DNA of 10,840 nucleotides from Lachnospiraceae bacterium (GTDB lineage Bacteria > Bacillota > Clostridia > Lachnospirales > Lachnospiraceae), in the NCBI GenBank assembly GCA_019423745.1, contig JAHZAV010000055.1, positions 1 to 10,840 of the forward strand, in the 5' to 3' direction. A program made the translations under genes and the position numbers. Of this stretch, positions 1-6,326 are shown piece by piece (within the stretch, counting starts at the first letter, position 1; every line of letters begins with the position of its first letter). The notes under the pieces are model-generated. The model made no database searches, was not told the origin of the DNA, and saw only the letters and a program-made list of their open reading frames with translations.

Positions 1-19
1 TTATCAAGGAACAGAGGAG

Positions 20-42
20 GGGAAGGCACTAAGTACCTTCCC
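20..42. other. short perfect hairpin at left edge
   Basis: GGGAAGG (20-26) pairs exactly with CCTTCCC (36-42) around a nine-base loop. No T-run follows directly on either strand, so it is not a convincing terminator. No gene was found in 1-129. It may belong to the untranslated end of a transcript leaving the window. Confidence 0.3.
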
Positions 43-51
43 GAAAATGTA

Positions 52-90
52 TAGAAAAAATTCCTACTTAGGAGAGAACTTACCTCTCCT
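52..90 (-). terminator. possible terminator downstream of the sigma-like gene
   Basis: AGGAGAG (70-76) pairs with CTCTCCT (84-90). Reading leftward, a run of six T follows about nine bases after the stem (A-run at 55-60 on the plus strand). The gap is longer than in a classical intrinsic terminator. A nine-base direct repeat, TCCTACTTA (62-70 and 87-95), overlaps the stem. The position, 40 bases past the stop codon of the minus-strand gene ending at 130, fits a terminator. Confidence 0.35.
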
Positions 91-129
91 ACTTACTAGC
101 CAACTTCCATAACAAAATATGACGCCATT

Positions 130-561
130 CTATAAATTTTTTATTTTTTTTCTCAAGCGCATCAGTCTGGCAGAAATTGTATTTGGTTTCATCCCAAAAT
201 GCTCTGCAATTTCTTCGATACTATATCCCATGCTTTTCAATAGGATAATTCTCATAGTAAGCATGTCGGTTTCCAGCAATATGTTCCGAAGTGACTTATC
301 ATCTATTGCTTCTATAAATTCTTCCACATCTACAGGCTGATGAATCTCATATGTAGTATCTGTATCCTCTCTCTGTATAACAAGATCTGTGTTTGGTATC
401 TGTCTTTCTTGATAAATCCGCTCCTGTTTAAATATTTCCCAATCATATTCATACAATTTGGCAATCACTTCTTCTGGAACTCCCAATTCTCTCATCTTTT
501 TCTCTTCTGCTTCTTTCCATTGTTTCCACTTATATTCTTCTCTTGCTTTATTAAAGCCCAT
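130..561 (-). CDS. small sigma-70 region-4-like helix-turn-helix protein
   Basis: This 143-residue protein starts at ATG 561-559 behind a GGAGG site (571-575 region) and ends with TAG. The first 55 residues are charged and predicted helical. The only clear domain is C-terminal: residues 113-140 (YSIEEIAEHFGMKPNTISAR, then LMRLRKKI) form a sigma-region-4 or LuxR-like helix-turn-helix. There is no region 2, so it cannot act as a complete sigma factor on its own evidence. Proteins of this size and form are common regulatory genes on conjugative and other mobile elements of clostridia. Its target is not evident. A six-base stem (572-577 with 594-599) in the leader overlaps part of the ribosome binding site and could lower translation. 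Sure of the fold class, not of the role. Confidence 0.75.
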   Translation of the reverse strand: MGFNKAREEYKWKQWKEAEEKKMRELGVPEEVIAKLYEYDWEIFKQERIYQERQIPNTDLVIQREDTDTTYEIHQPVDVEEFIEAIDDKSLRNILLETDMLTMRIILLKSMGYSIEEIAEHFGMKPNTISARLMRLRKKIKNL

Positions 562-635
562 CTTCCTTTCCTCCGATCTGAATTCTTAAGAAAATCGGAT
601 CGAGGGTGGCGCTCTAATATAAAAAAAATTCCAAT

Positions 636-676
636 AGAAAAAGACGTATTGCAGGCTATTTCCCTGCAACAACGTC
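636..676 (-). terminator. strong hairpin with T-run in the leader of the sigma-like gene (attenuator candidate)
   Basis: The arms at 643-655 and 663-676 pair as GACGT plus TTGCAGG with CCTGCAA plus ACGTC, with a small internal bulge and a six- to seven-base loop. Reading leftward a run of five T follows at once (A-run 638-642). Reading rightward, TTTTTT comes only after a seven-base gap. It lies 75 bases upstream of the sigma-like start codon, with a possible leftward promoter behind it, so it may act as an attenuator. Confidence 0.45.
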
Positions 677-702
677 TCTGTACTTTTTTCATTGCTTATA
701 AA

Positions 703-733
703 AAGATATGGAATATTGTGCTTTACACAATAT
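703..733 (-). promoter_or_regulatory. possible leftward promoter with an 8-bp dyad
   Basis: ATATTGTG (713-720) and CACAATAT (726-733) form a perfect dyad with a five-base spacer. Overlapping it on the minus strand is TTGTGT (730-725), 16 bases, then TATCTT (708-703), a weak -35/-10 match. A transcript from here would cross the hairpin at 643-676 and enter the sigma-like gene. The dyad could be the operator. Confidence 0.3.
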
Positions 734-809
734 CTAAGGTACTGTTTACCCCTTAAAAATAAAATCCCTTTTTTCTTTTATACCCATAACTCCTTTTATT
801 TGCACTAAT

Positions 810-837
810 TTTACATCTATCCTTTTTAAATTATCAT
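810..837 (+). promoter_or_regulatory. probable vegetative promoter of the XRE regulator
   Basis: TTTACA (810-815) and TATCAT (832-837), each 5/6 matches to the sigma-A consensus, are separated by 16 bases. Transcription would begin near 844 and give a leader of about 90 bases before the GTG/ATG start. No better rightward promoter was seen in 562-935. Confidence 0.4.
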
Positions 838-884
838 ATATTTAATATGTAGTAATACTATATATTAAATATTGTGTATTACTA
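838..884. promoter_or_regulatory. nested inverted repeats, probable operator
   Basis: Two dyads interleave here. ATATTTAATAT (838-848) mirrors ATATTAAATAT (862-872), and TAGTAATAC (850-858) mirrors GTATTACTA (876-884). Both have a centre-to-centre distance near 25 bases. They begin right after the -10 box of the promoter at 810-837, a usual place for a repressor site. Autorepression by the XRE protein is an inference. Confidence 0.4.
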
Positions 885-935
885 TTTTCACTTTTTAAAG
901 ATTGCATAATACACTAAAATCTATGGAGGTGAATA

Positions 936-1256
936 GTGCATATGATACAACCAGACCACCGTTTAGGTGATATGATTCGTGAGTGTCGAGAAAAAATGAA
1001 TATAACGCAAGAGGAAATGGCAGAAAGAGTTCAAGTAAACCTAACTCATTACGGAAATATTGAACGCGGGATTAACAATCCAAGTTTGCCTCTCTTCTTC
1101 AAGATTGCCAAAGAAGTAAATCTGTCCGTAGATTCTTATCTCTATTCTGGACAAGATAATACTGCAAACAAAATAAATCGCTTACTTTCTCAATGTTCCG
1201 AACGAGAATTAAGAATTATCCTGGAAAATATTCATACTTTACTTGAAAATCGGTAA
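936..1256 (+). CDS. XRE-family helix-turn-helix transcriptional regulator
   Basis: The protein has 106 residues if it starts at GTG 936, which lies six bases after GGAGG (925-929). ATG 942 would give 104 residues with a long 12-base spacing, so GTG is preferred. Residues about 10-68 form a Cro/C1 (HTH_3) domain: LGDMIRECREKMNITQEEMA, a recognition helix region around NLTHYGNIERG, then NPSLPLFFKIAKEVNLSVD. The last 35 residues are helical and acidic and probably mediate dimerization. Size and layout recall SinR-like regulators as well as many stand-alone XRE proteins of gut Firmicutes. It faces the matrix operon convergently, with a terminator between, so it is not part of that operon. Control of the matrix genes is possible but unproven. 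Confidence 0.85.
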   Translation: MHMIQPDHRLGDMIRECREKMNITQEEMAERVQVNLTHYGNIERGINNPSLPLFFKIAKEVNLSVDSYLYSGQDNTANKINRLLSQCSERELRIILENIHTLLENR

Positions 1257-1360
1257 GAAAAATCCTTGTAAATATCAAACATTAAACTTAACAAATCGAC
1301 TATTTTTACTACAGACAATCTTTAATCAAGAACACATTGATACTCTTTAATACACCCTAT

Positions 1361-1393
1361 AAAAAAACCGAAAGTGACAATTTCACTTCCGGT
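1361..1393 (-). terminator. intrinsic terminator of the matrix operon
   Basis: ACCGAAAGTGA (1367-1377) pairs with TCACTTCCGGT (1383-1393) with one mismatch. On the minus strand it is followed directly by seven T (A-run 1361-1367). It ends the leftward operon. Rightward, the T-run is poor, so termination of the convergent XRE gene would be weaker. Confidence 0.8.
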
Positions 1394-1418
1394 ATTTGGG
1401 CTATTTACTCTTTTATGT

Positions 1419-1553
1419 TTATCCTCTTTGCCAATGATTACATAAATTTCCAAGTTCAATTGAATTCTTTACAAAATTGTACCCATTAAACATTTTGAAT
1501 AAATATGGCCTCTCCATATTATAATCATCGTACTTTAAGTTTCTTCCCCTCAT
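1419..1553 (-). CDS. possible 44-residue small protein, last in the operon
   Basis: An open frame runs from ATG 1553-1551 to TAA 1421-1419. It reads MRGRNLKYDDYNMERPYLFK, followed by a further 24 residues ending NHWQRG. It begins six bases after the stop of the 57-residue gene and ends 26 bases before the operon terminator, so it would be on the same message. There is no good ribosome binding site (only GGAAAAG about 11 bases upstream). No family is recognised and there is no membrane segment. It could be chance coding, or the remains of a longer gene, since the frame stays open for about 18 codons upstream of the ATG. Confidence 0.3.
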   Translation of the reverse strand: MRGRNLKYDDYNMERPYLFKMFNGYNFVKNSIELGNLCNHWQRG

Positions 1554-1558
1554 CAGTA

Positions 1559-1732
1559 TTAATACTTTTCCATTATATATTGTGTAAACTCTTGTTTTTG
1601 TTTCTTAGTAAATCTATCATCAGGCAAACCTTCTATAATCTCCATTATTCGCCCCTTATTTTTATAAAATCTAAGATCTGAGATATATTCTAAATCTAAG
1701 ATATTTTTTACTTCTTCAAAAATATCCAACAT
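1559..1732 (-). CDS. 57-residue small protein of unknown function
   Basis: The frame starts at ATG 1732-1730, five bases after AGAGGA, and ends with TAA at 1561-1559. The product starts MLDIFEEVKNILDLEYISDL and ends KKQKQEFTQYIMEKY. It is acidic in the first half, lysine-rich in the second, predicted mostly helical, and has no signal peptide or membrane segment. It lies 31 bases after mscL on the same strand and before the terminator, so it is the eighth gene downstream of the vWA gene or the ninth counting it. A proper ribosome binding site and protein-like composition make it likely real. I recognise no family. Confidence 0.6.
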   Translation of the reverse strand: MLDIFEEVKNILDLEYISDLRFYKNKGRIMEIIEGLPDDRFTKKQKQEFTQYIMEKY

Positions 1733-1763
1733 TTCAATCCTCTTTTACCCATTTACCTTCCAT

Positions 1764-2174
1764 TTATGCCACGTCTGCAGTACAGTGTGGACATTTTGTT
1801 GCTTCTACATGTATCTCGCTTTTGCAAAATGGACAAACCTTATTTTCTACCTTTGGCTTTTCTTCTATCGTTTTTAATCTTACTGTAATCTGATTCATCA
1901 TCTTAACAATTAGAAAAACAAGCAGGGACATGATCAAAAAATTAATTACAGCAGTAATAAACTTGCCATAGTATAATGTCACATTTGAACCCAAATGTAA
2001 TACAAGTTGGTCAAAATTCATTCCTCCAAAAAGCCCCAACAATGGATTGATGATATCATCAACTAAACTCTTTACGATACTGCTGAATGCCCCTCCAATG
2101 ATGACACCGACTGCCATATCCAATACATTGCCCCGACTGATAAATGTCTTAAATTCTTTGATAAAAGTTCTCAA
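1764..2174 (-). CDS. mscL: large-conductance mechanosensitive channel with C-terminal zinc ribbon
   Basis: This 136-residue MscL opens under membrane tension and releases solutes during osmotic downshock. The N-terminus (MRTFIKEFKTFISRGNVLDM, then AVGVIIGGAF) is the typical amphipathic helix plus TM1. TM2 spans about residues 68-92 and is followed by the cytoplasmic helix. The tail carries C114-x2-C117 and C128-x2-C131, a zinc-ribbon extension known in many clostridial MscL proteins. The start is TTG 2174-2172, eight bases after AGAGG (2183-2187), which overlaps the stop of the upstream gene. The two genes are five bases apart, implying coupled translation. What is odd is the context: a channel gene as part of a matrix operon. 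It may be passenger or may help cells survive the mechanical or osmotic conditions of a biofilm. Confidence 0.95.
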   Translation of the reverse strand: MRTFIKEFKTFISRGNVLDMAVGVIIGGAFSSIVKSLVDDIINPLLGLFGGMNFDQLVLHLGSNVTLYYGKFITAVINFLIMSLLVFLIVKMMNQITVRLKTIEEKPKVENKVCPFCKSEIHVEATKCPHCTADVA

Positions 2175-2179
2175 ATTTC

Positions 2180-2851
2180 TTACCTCTTTTGTTCCTTATT
2201 TCTTTTCCTGTACAGAAAAATTATACTAAGTAGCAATGTAGCTGAAACTGTCACAAGTATAATCCATTGATAGATTCCTGATTCATCTCCTGTCTTTGGA
2301 GGTTTTATCTCCGCAAAAGAATCTCCTTCCTTTTCCTGCACCATAAATTTCCAGTCCACCTTAGTAAGCAGATCATTAAATTCTAATCCTACTGTTTTAT
2401 CTAATTTTAAGTCTACTCTTAATTCTGATTCTTTTGATGGCTCATATGTTCCCAAAGGTACCACATTCTGCAGGTTGGCAGAGCCCTCTTCCCCCAGTGC
2501 ATCTCCTTGATAAATTACCCTCCCATCTTGATAGACAGACATTTCTATCTTTTGAAGCAGGGTATTCTGAAGTTCATTTTGCTTGAGTGGGATAACTTGA
2601 AAATACAGATCATAGGTCTTTGATGAACCATTCTCAATCTTCATTTCATCTTCATAGCTTTCTCCTGGCACCATATTCGTAAATTTCATAAATTGCTCCA
2701 CACCAGAGCTTTGTTCTCCATCCCATACCATTTCTCCCCGCTGAGGTTCGAAGTAAAGCTTTTTTTCTGTATCGTTTGCATAGACTGTAGACAAGTTTCC
2801 TAATAGGAGTACGGTTAGAATCAGACTTTTTACTATATGCTTCTTTTTCAT
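2180..2851 (-). CDS. LPXTG-like, sortase-anchored matrix-associated protein
   Basis: The 223-residue product begins with a Sec signal peptide (cleavage probably after residue 25, VYA|ND) and ends with a sorting signal: PPKTG at 184-188, a hydrophobic segment at 194-214 and the basic tail RKRNKEQKR. The motif differs from LPXTG in its first residue. The ectodomain, with VPGESYEDEMKIENGSSKTY around 61-80, resembles the beta-sandwich of the TasA/camelysin group. Its likely role is to link the matrix fibre to peptidoglycan, by analogy with sortase-dependent BsaA fibres in Clostridium perfringens. No sortase is encoded in the window. The start follows GGAGG closely and the gene lies eight bases after the fourth matrix subunit. 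Confidence 0.85.
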   Translation of the reverse strand: MKKKHIVKSLILTVLLLGNLSTVYANDTEKKLYFEPQRGEMVWDGEQSSGVEQFMKFTNMVPGESYEDEMKIENGSSKTYDLYFQVIPLKQNELQNTLLQKIEMSVYQDGRVIYQGDALGEEGSANLQNVVPLGTYEPSKESELRVDLKLDKTVGLEFNDLLTKVDWKFMVQEKEGDSFAEIKPPKTGDESGIYQWIILVTVSATLLLSIIFLYRKRNKEQKR

Positions 2852-2859
2852 GTTTCCTC

Positions 2860-3681
2860 CTACTCCATCGTTTCATTTTCTGCCAGATATTCCAACACCC
2901 AAGCAGCCTGTGGATCATCTCCGAAGGTTTCCTTTACCGCACTTTTTGTTGCCTGCACCGTATCAGAAACAATATCCATCTCATAATGTGCATTTTCATA
3001 TCCATATGTTGGATTCCCTATCTCTTCTGTTATCTTTTGATCATTTTCATACCAGGTTTTCTGTCCTTTGATCTCCGGCTCAATCTTAGGGTTCATCACT
3101 ACGGCATCTACCAGTTTCGGACTTTCTCCCTGGGGTGGAATATTCCCTATATAATAAAATGAGAAATTTCCTTCCTGATCCGGTACGTCTGTAAGCAAAA
3201 GCCACTTTCCTTTTGCCTGATGAATCGTATCTACTGTAGGAAGTCCCAGTTCTATCTCTGCCTGTTTTCCTTCTCTTAACAAAACTACATCTGTACCCCA
3301 TATAATCTGTGAAGCATATTCCTGCCCATCCTTTGTTTCAAATAAAAGTGGAATCTGCTCACCTTTTAACGGCGGAATCGGATTTCCTTCTCCATCGTAA
3401 ACATTTTCACGCCTGATCCATTCCTGATGTACTCTGGCTCTCACAAAGACTGGAATTGTTCCTTTGTTTTGCACACTAACATCCTTATTGATTTCTTGCC
3501 CCGGAAGCCAATCGTTTGGAGGCACAAACTCTTCTTTAATCTTTGTATCATATCTGGCTGTCTGAAACTCATTTCGAACCTGCAACTCTTGTGTCCAGTA
3601 AGCAAATGCACCACCAATCAGAAAAAGGCAGATGAAACCAATCAAAAACAAGCCTGTTTTACTTTTCATTTTCTGTTTCAT
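2860..3681 (-). CDS. BsaA/TasA-like SipW-dependent matrix protein (fourth paralogue)
   Basis: The preferred start is ATG 3681, behind AAAGGAGG (3686-3693), giving 273 residues. A longer frame to 3720 lacks such a site. The start lies inside the 3' end of sipW (23-base overlap), so translation is probably coupled. The N-terminus has a hydrophobic segment ending AFAYWTQE, the SipW-type cleavage region. It is followed by the family pattern FVPPNDWLPGQEINKDVSVQ-NKG-PVFVRARV. The C-terminal part carries DTVQATKSAVKETFG, which matches DTVQAT-like ends in the other subunits. It is the longest of the four and differs most in the middle, with IYDGEG-type loops and a proline-rich IPPLKG stretch. A capping or branching subunit is possible, but this is inference. 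Confidence 0.85.
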   Translation of the reverse strand: MKQKMKSKTGLFLIGFICLFLIGGAFAYWTQELQVRNEFQTARYDTKIKEEFVPPNDWLPGQEINKDVSVQNKGTIPVFVRARVHQEWIRRENVYDGEGNPIPPLKGEQIPLLFETKDGQEYASQIIWGTDVVLLREGKQAEIELGLPTVDTIHQAKGKWLLLTDVPDQEGNFSFYYIGNIPPQGESPKLVDAVVMNPKIEPEIKGQKTWYENDQKITEEIGNPTYGYENAHYEMDIVSDTVQATKSAVKETFGDDPQAAWVLEYLAENETME

Positions 3682-4162
3682 GGCTCCTCCTTTGCTTTTT
3701 CTCCAGTACATCCAATCCATAACTCAGCAGAAGAATTGCTCCCATCAAAAAAATCACAACTGGATTCCGGCCAATCGTAACAAAATATCCCAAATAAGGA
3801 ATATCCATCTCTACTGTTTTTCCCACTACATCTGTTTCAGAAACCGGATTCACATCTTCTGTTTCGTTATTGTCCCCTTTTGTTGTAAATGTTCTGGATA
3901 ATTCTTGTTTCTCAGTTACCCGATGCGTTACAAGACTATCCCCGGCTTGAAAGGTAATAGCGTCCCCCACTTCGATTTCCTCATACGAACAGGCATGATA
4001 ATATGTCAAACTTCCTACTGGATAAGCAGGCTCCATGCTTCCTGAAAGAACCACGATGGGACGGTATCCGCCGAGCATTGGCAATGCTGTCAATACATAA
4101 ACCAGAATAATTCCCAAAATCAGCCAGGATAATGCTGTAACTATTGTTTTAATTACTTTCAT
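3659..4162 (-). CDS. sipW: signal peptidase I, SipW (ER-type)
   Basis: This 167-residue membrane protease removes signal peptides from matrix subunits. It belongs to the archaeal/ER-type group that uses Ser and His. The visible motifs are SGSMEP with nucleophile Ser42, VTHRV with His80, and KGDNNETED with Asp97. TM helices lie at about 7-27 and 131-150, the second followed by a basic tail. The first start codon is ATG 4162, since a TAG sits two codons upstream. It lacks a clear ribosome binding site (only GGTAG), while a good AGGAGG is locked in a hairpin 30 bases upstream. That suggests low production compared with the subunits it processes. It lies between the third and fourth matrix genes. 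Confidence 0.95.
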   Translation of the reverse strand: MKVIKTIVTALSWLILGIILVYVLTALPMLGGYRPIVVLSGSMEPAYPVGSLTYYHACSYEEIEVGDAITFQAGDSLVTHRVTEKQELSRTFTTKGDNNETEDVNPVSETDVVGKTVEMDIPYLGYFVTIGRNPVVIFLMGAILLLSYGLDVLEKKQRRSHETENEK

Positions 4163-4173
4163 ATTTTTCTACC

Positions 4174-4204
4174 AAAACAGGAAGTGCAGTATGGCACCTC
4201 CTGT
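4174..4204 (-). terminator. hairpin between matrix gene and sipW (partial terminator or mRNA stabiliser)
   Basis: ACAGGA-A-GTGC (4177-4187) pairs with GCAC-C-TCCTGT (4194-4204) around a six-base loop, followed leftward by TTTT. The short T-run suggests incomplete termination or protection of the upstream message. The arm contains AGGAGGTG on the minus strand, a ribosome-binding-like sequence hidden in the stem. Confidence 0.5.
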
Positions 4205-4222
4205 CTGTTATCCTGCATCTTC

Positions 4223-5011
4223 CTATTTTGTAAGTGTCCAGTCTGTACCTGTTAAAGTTGTAAGTCCAAACGCGTTCTGAACCGCATCTTCGGTAGCTTG
4301 TACTGTCTGTGCTGTGATGGTAAGTTTGTAATCAGAGTTTGAATATCCTTCTTTTCCATCTTCTACTGCTGTCACAGTTCTTGTATGTTTTGCATCATTT
4401 GGAACTTCGCCTTCATATTTCACCCACTGAGTAGCTGGATCCTTTCCAATGGCATCAGCAGCAGGTTCTTCATCTGCCGTTGTGTAGTATTTAGTTACCG
4501 CATATTTACCCATATCAGCATCTTCTAAAAGTGTTACACTATCCAAAAAATTTCCAGTACTGCTTCCCGAAGTAAGATTATGCTTATAATACCAATATCC
4601 ATCTGATGGATTATATACCCATTCTGCTGCATTTAATGTTTTTGTAACGATAGAACCATCAGCTTCTGTTAAACCGTCTGTAGCATCTGCTTGACTTGTT
4701 GTATTATTCATTCCTTTATTCGTCTTATAGGCAGAATCCTCCCCTTTCCGAGTCCAGGTTTCATCGAACTTAACACGTGTGAGCACATCATAATCACCAG
4801 TGTTTTTCACCTCGATATCTTTGTTTACTGTAGCTCCCGGCTGCCAGTTATCACCATCTCCCGGATGGAAATCCTCCACCAGTTCAGAACCATATTTATT
4901 TGTGTCAAATGGGTTTTCTACTTCCATTGTCTGGTTAAAATACGCCAAAGAGCCTCCCACAAGTGCAACTACTGCTAATCCTGTGATACCTAATAATTTT
5001 TTGTTTTTCAT
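4223..5011 (-). CDS. BsaA/TasA-like SipW-dependent matrix protein (third paralogue, probable major subunit)
   Basis: The 262-residue product starts at ATG 5011, eight bases after an excellent AGGAGG site. The signal segment MKNKKLLGITGLAVVALVGG is followed by SLAYFNQT, with cleavage probably after Ala23. It then follows the family pattern: NPFDTNKYGSELVEDFHPGD, NWQPGATVNKDIEVKNTGDY and VLTRVKF, then WYYKHNL, and near the end TAQTVQATEDAVQNAFG. It is directly upstream of sipW, like bsaA in the C. perfringens bsaA-sipW locus. With the strong ribosome binding site and the hairpin behind it, that makes it the best candidate for the main fibre subunit. The Thr/Asp/Gly-rich composition fits an extracellular polymer. 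Confidence 0.9.
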   Translation of the reverse strand: MKNKKLLGITGLAVVALVGGSLAYFNQTMEVENPFDTNKYGSELVEDFHPGDGDNWQPGATVNKDIEVKNTGDYDVLTRVKFDETWTRKGEDSAYKTNKGMNNTTSQADATDGLTEADGSIVTKTLNAAEWVYNPSDGYWYYKHNLTSGSSTGNFLDSVTLLEDADMGKYAVTKYYTTADEEPAADAIGKDPATQWVKYEGEVPNDAKHTRTVTAVEDGKEGYSNSDYKLTITAQTVQATEDAVQNAFGLTTLTGTDWTLTK

Positions 5012-5064
5012 TTAATCTTCCTCCTATGTAATAAAAATTTATTAAATAAATTGGTTATACCAAA

Positions 5065-5673
5065 TTATTTCTGAATCCATGTAACCTCTTTTCCATTTAC
5101 ATATGGGTAATACTCCCAATTCTGCAGTTCTGTACTGTCCTTGGTAACTGTTGACTGAAGAGCTTCATTTTCGATCTTTACATCCATCACAGCCCCCGAA
5201 TAGTCCGTCTGTATCTCATGTACATCATTACCAATATTACGATTGATCAAAACAGATGCTAATGTAATGTCCGTTTCTTCTCCCGGCTCTAATACTTTTT
5301 TATAGTAATACCAGTCACCATGCTGTTCCCATTCTTCCTCAAAGATATCTGCATAATTTAAAACAAACCCATTTAAAATTTCCGGATCCGTCACTGGCTT
5401 CCCATTTGCCAGCTTTAATGAAGGACGGAAACTGGCACGCATGACAACAGCGGTATCTCCATCATTGCCAAACTTTACTTCCTTCTGTTTCTCTTCTCCC
5501 GGAACCCATTTATCATCAGATTCAAACTTTTCTTTCATATAAATTTGGGCATTTCCAGTTGAAAATGGATTCGTAACTGGTAAATCACTTTGGAAAAATG
5601 CACCTGTCACACCGATTAAAAGGAGCAGGGAAACGCCTGCAATGAGGTATGGTTTTCTTATTTTTTTCAACAT
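5065..5673 (-). CDS. BsaA/TasA-like SipW-dependent matrix protein (second paralogue)
   Basis: ATG 5673 is six bases after AAGGAGG (5680-5686), giving 202 residues. The frame opens further to 5694 but those codons overlap the upstream stop and lack a ribosome binding site. The signal segment MLKKIRKPYLIAGVSLLLLI leads to GVTGAFFQSD, the likely cleavage region. It continues with NPFSTG, KFESDDKWVPGEEKQKEVKF and a GDTAVVMRASF strand, then GDWYYYKKVLEPGEETDITL, closely matching the other subunits, and ends ALQSTVTKDS followed by a short tail. The upstream paralogue stops 12 bases before this start and the ribosome binding site overlaps that stop. It could be a minor or accessory subunit. Confidence 0.85.
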   Translation of the reverse strand: MLKKIRKPYLIAGVSLLLLIGVTGAFFQSDLPVTNPFSTGNAQIYMKEKFESDDKWVPGEEKQKEVKFGNDGDTAVVMRASFRPSLKLANGKPVTDPEILNGFVLNYADIFEEEWEQHGDWYYYKKVLEPGEETDITLASVLINRNIGNDVHEIQTDYSGAVMDVKIENEALQSTVTKDSTELQNWEYYPYVNGKEVTWIQK

Positions 5674-5684
5674 CTCTCTCCTCC

Positions 5685-6311
5685 TTACTGCCATGTAATT
5701 TGATTGTTATCATAATTAACCAAAGGTGTCTTCCCAAACACTGTGGCAGATGCGTCCGTATTGACTTCATCTTTATTTAATGTGGCATCTCCGGTACTCG
5801 CCTGCAGCATTTCCACCTTAAAATACAATGAATAATCTGCTTCCTGATAAGGTTGATACTTTTCCTGCTCATAATCTGGAAAAGAAACACTTTCCAGAAC
5901 GTTTTCTGTTGTTTCACCAGGTTTTAAAATATGCTTATAATAAAACCACCCATCTTCCCCATCCTGCCAGTTTTCCTCTTTATTTGCTGCCCAGTTCTTT
6001 TTTGAAACATCCTCTCCATCCAACTGATTGTTCAAAAGAATGGTTTCCCCTGCTTCTCCTTGTTTCTCCCAGTTTTCCACATAGGCTATCCGGAGAAAAA
6101 CATCCGTGGAACCTTTATTTTGAAAGGATACCTCTTTGTCAACTGTTCCTTCCGGCTCCTGTGGTGTAAAATTTTCCACAATCTCTGCTTGTATGGTATC
6201 TGCCTTAAGATGGTTTGTATGTTCCAGTTCCTGATGCCAAAATCCATATACACTTCCTACAACCAGTAATGAGAGTATGCTTAAGATACTGCCTATTTTT
6301 ATTTTCTTCAT
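5685..6311 (-). CDS. BsaA/TasA-like SipW-dependent matrix protein (first paralogue)
   Basis: This has 208 residues from ATG 6311, with GGAGAG nine bases upstream. A hydrophobic segment (residues 6-20) ends in VYGFWHQE, where Gly replaces the usual Ala before the aromatic pair. The family pattern follows: AEIVENFTPQEPEGTVDKEV, SFQNKGSTDVFLRIAYVENW, then DGWFYYKHILKPGETTENVL, and near the C-terminus VEMLQASTGDATLNKDEV. It sits 15 bases after the vWA-like gene and 11 bases before the next paralogue's start. It lacks the WxPG element seen in the other three (EPEG instead), so its beta-sandwich start may differ. Its role as a structural subunit or assembly aid is not decidable here. Confidence 0.85.
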   Translation of the reverse strand: MKKIKIGSILSILSLLVVGSVYGFWHQELEHTNHLKADTIQAEIVENFTPQEPEGTVDKEVSFQNKGSTDVFLRIAYVENWEKQGEAGETILLNNQLDGEDVSKKNWAANKEENWQDGEDGWFYYKHILKPGETTENVLESVSFPDYEQEKYQPYQEADYSLYFKVEMLQASTGDATLNKDEVNTDASATVFGKTPLVNYDNNQITWQ

Positions 6312-6326
6312 CTTCCTTCACTCTCC

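Noticed and set aside
130..561. Complete sigma factor
   Set aside because: Only a region-4-like helix-turn-helix is visible; region 2, needed for -10 recognition and core binding, is absent.
492..692. Leftward 66-codon frame upstream of the sigma-like gene
   Set aside because: It covers the terminator hairpin and overlaps the sigma-like gene in another frame. Its composition is Lys/Arg-rich and it lacks a ribosome binding site.
340..756. Rightward 138-codon open frame
   Set aside because: It lies over the complementary strand of the sigma-like gene and the hairpin leader, is rich in Phe/Leu/Ile like an antisense artefact, and has no ribosome binding site.
3086..3301. Leftward 71-codon frame within the fourth matrix subunit
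   Set aside because: It is a shifted frame inside a gene with clear family motifs.
3682..3720. Longer start for the fourth matrix subunit
   Set aside because: The extra 13 residues overlap the sipW coding end and put a non-signal stretch before the hydrophobic segment. ATG 3681 has AAAGGAGG.
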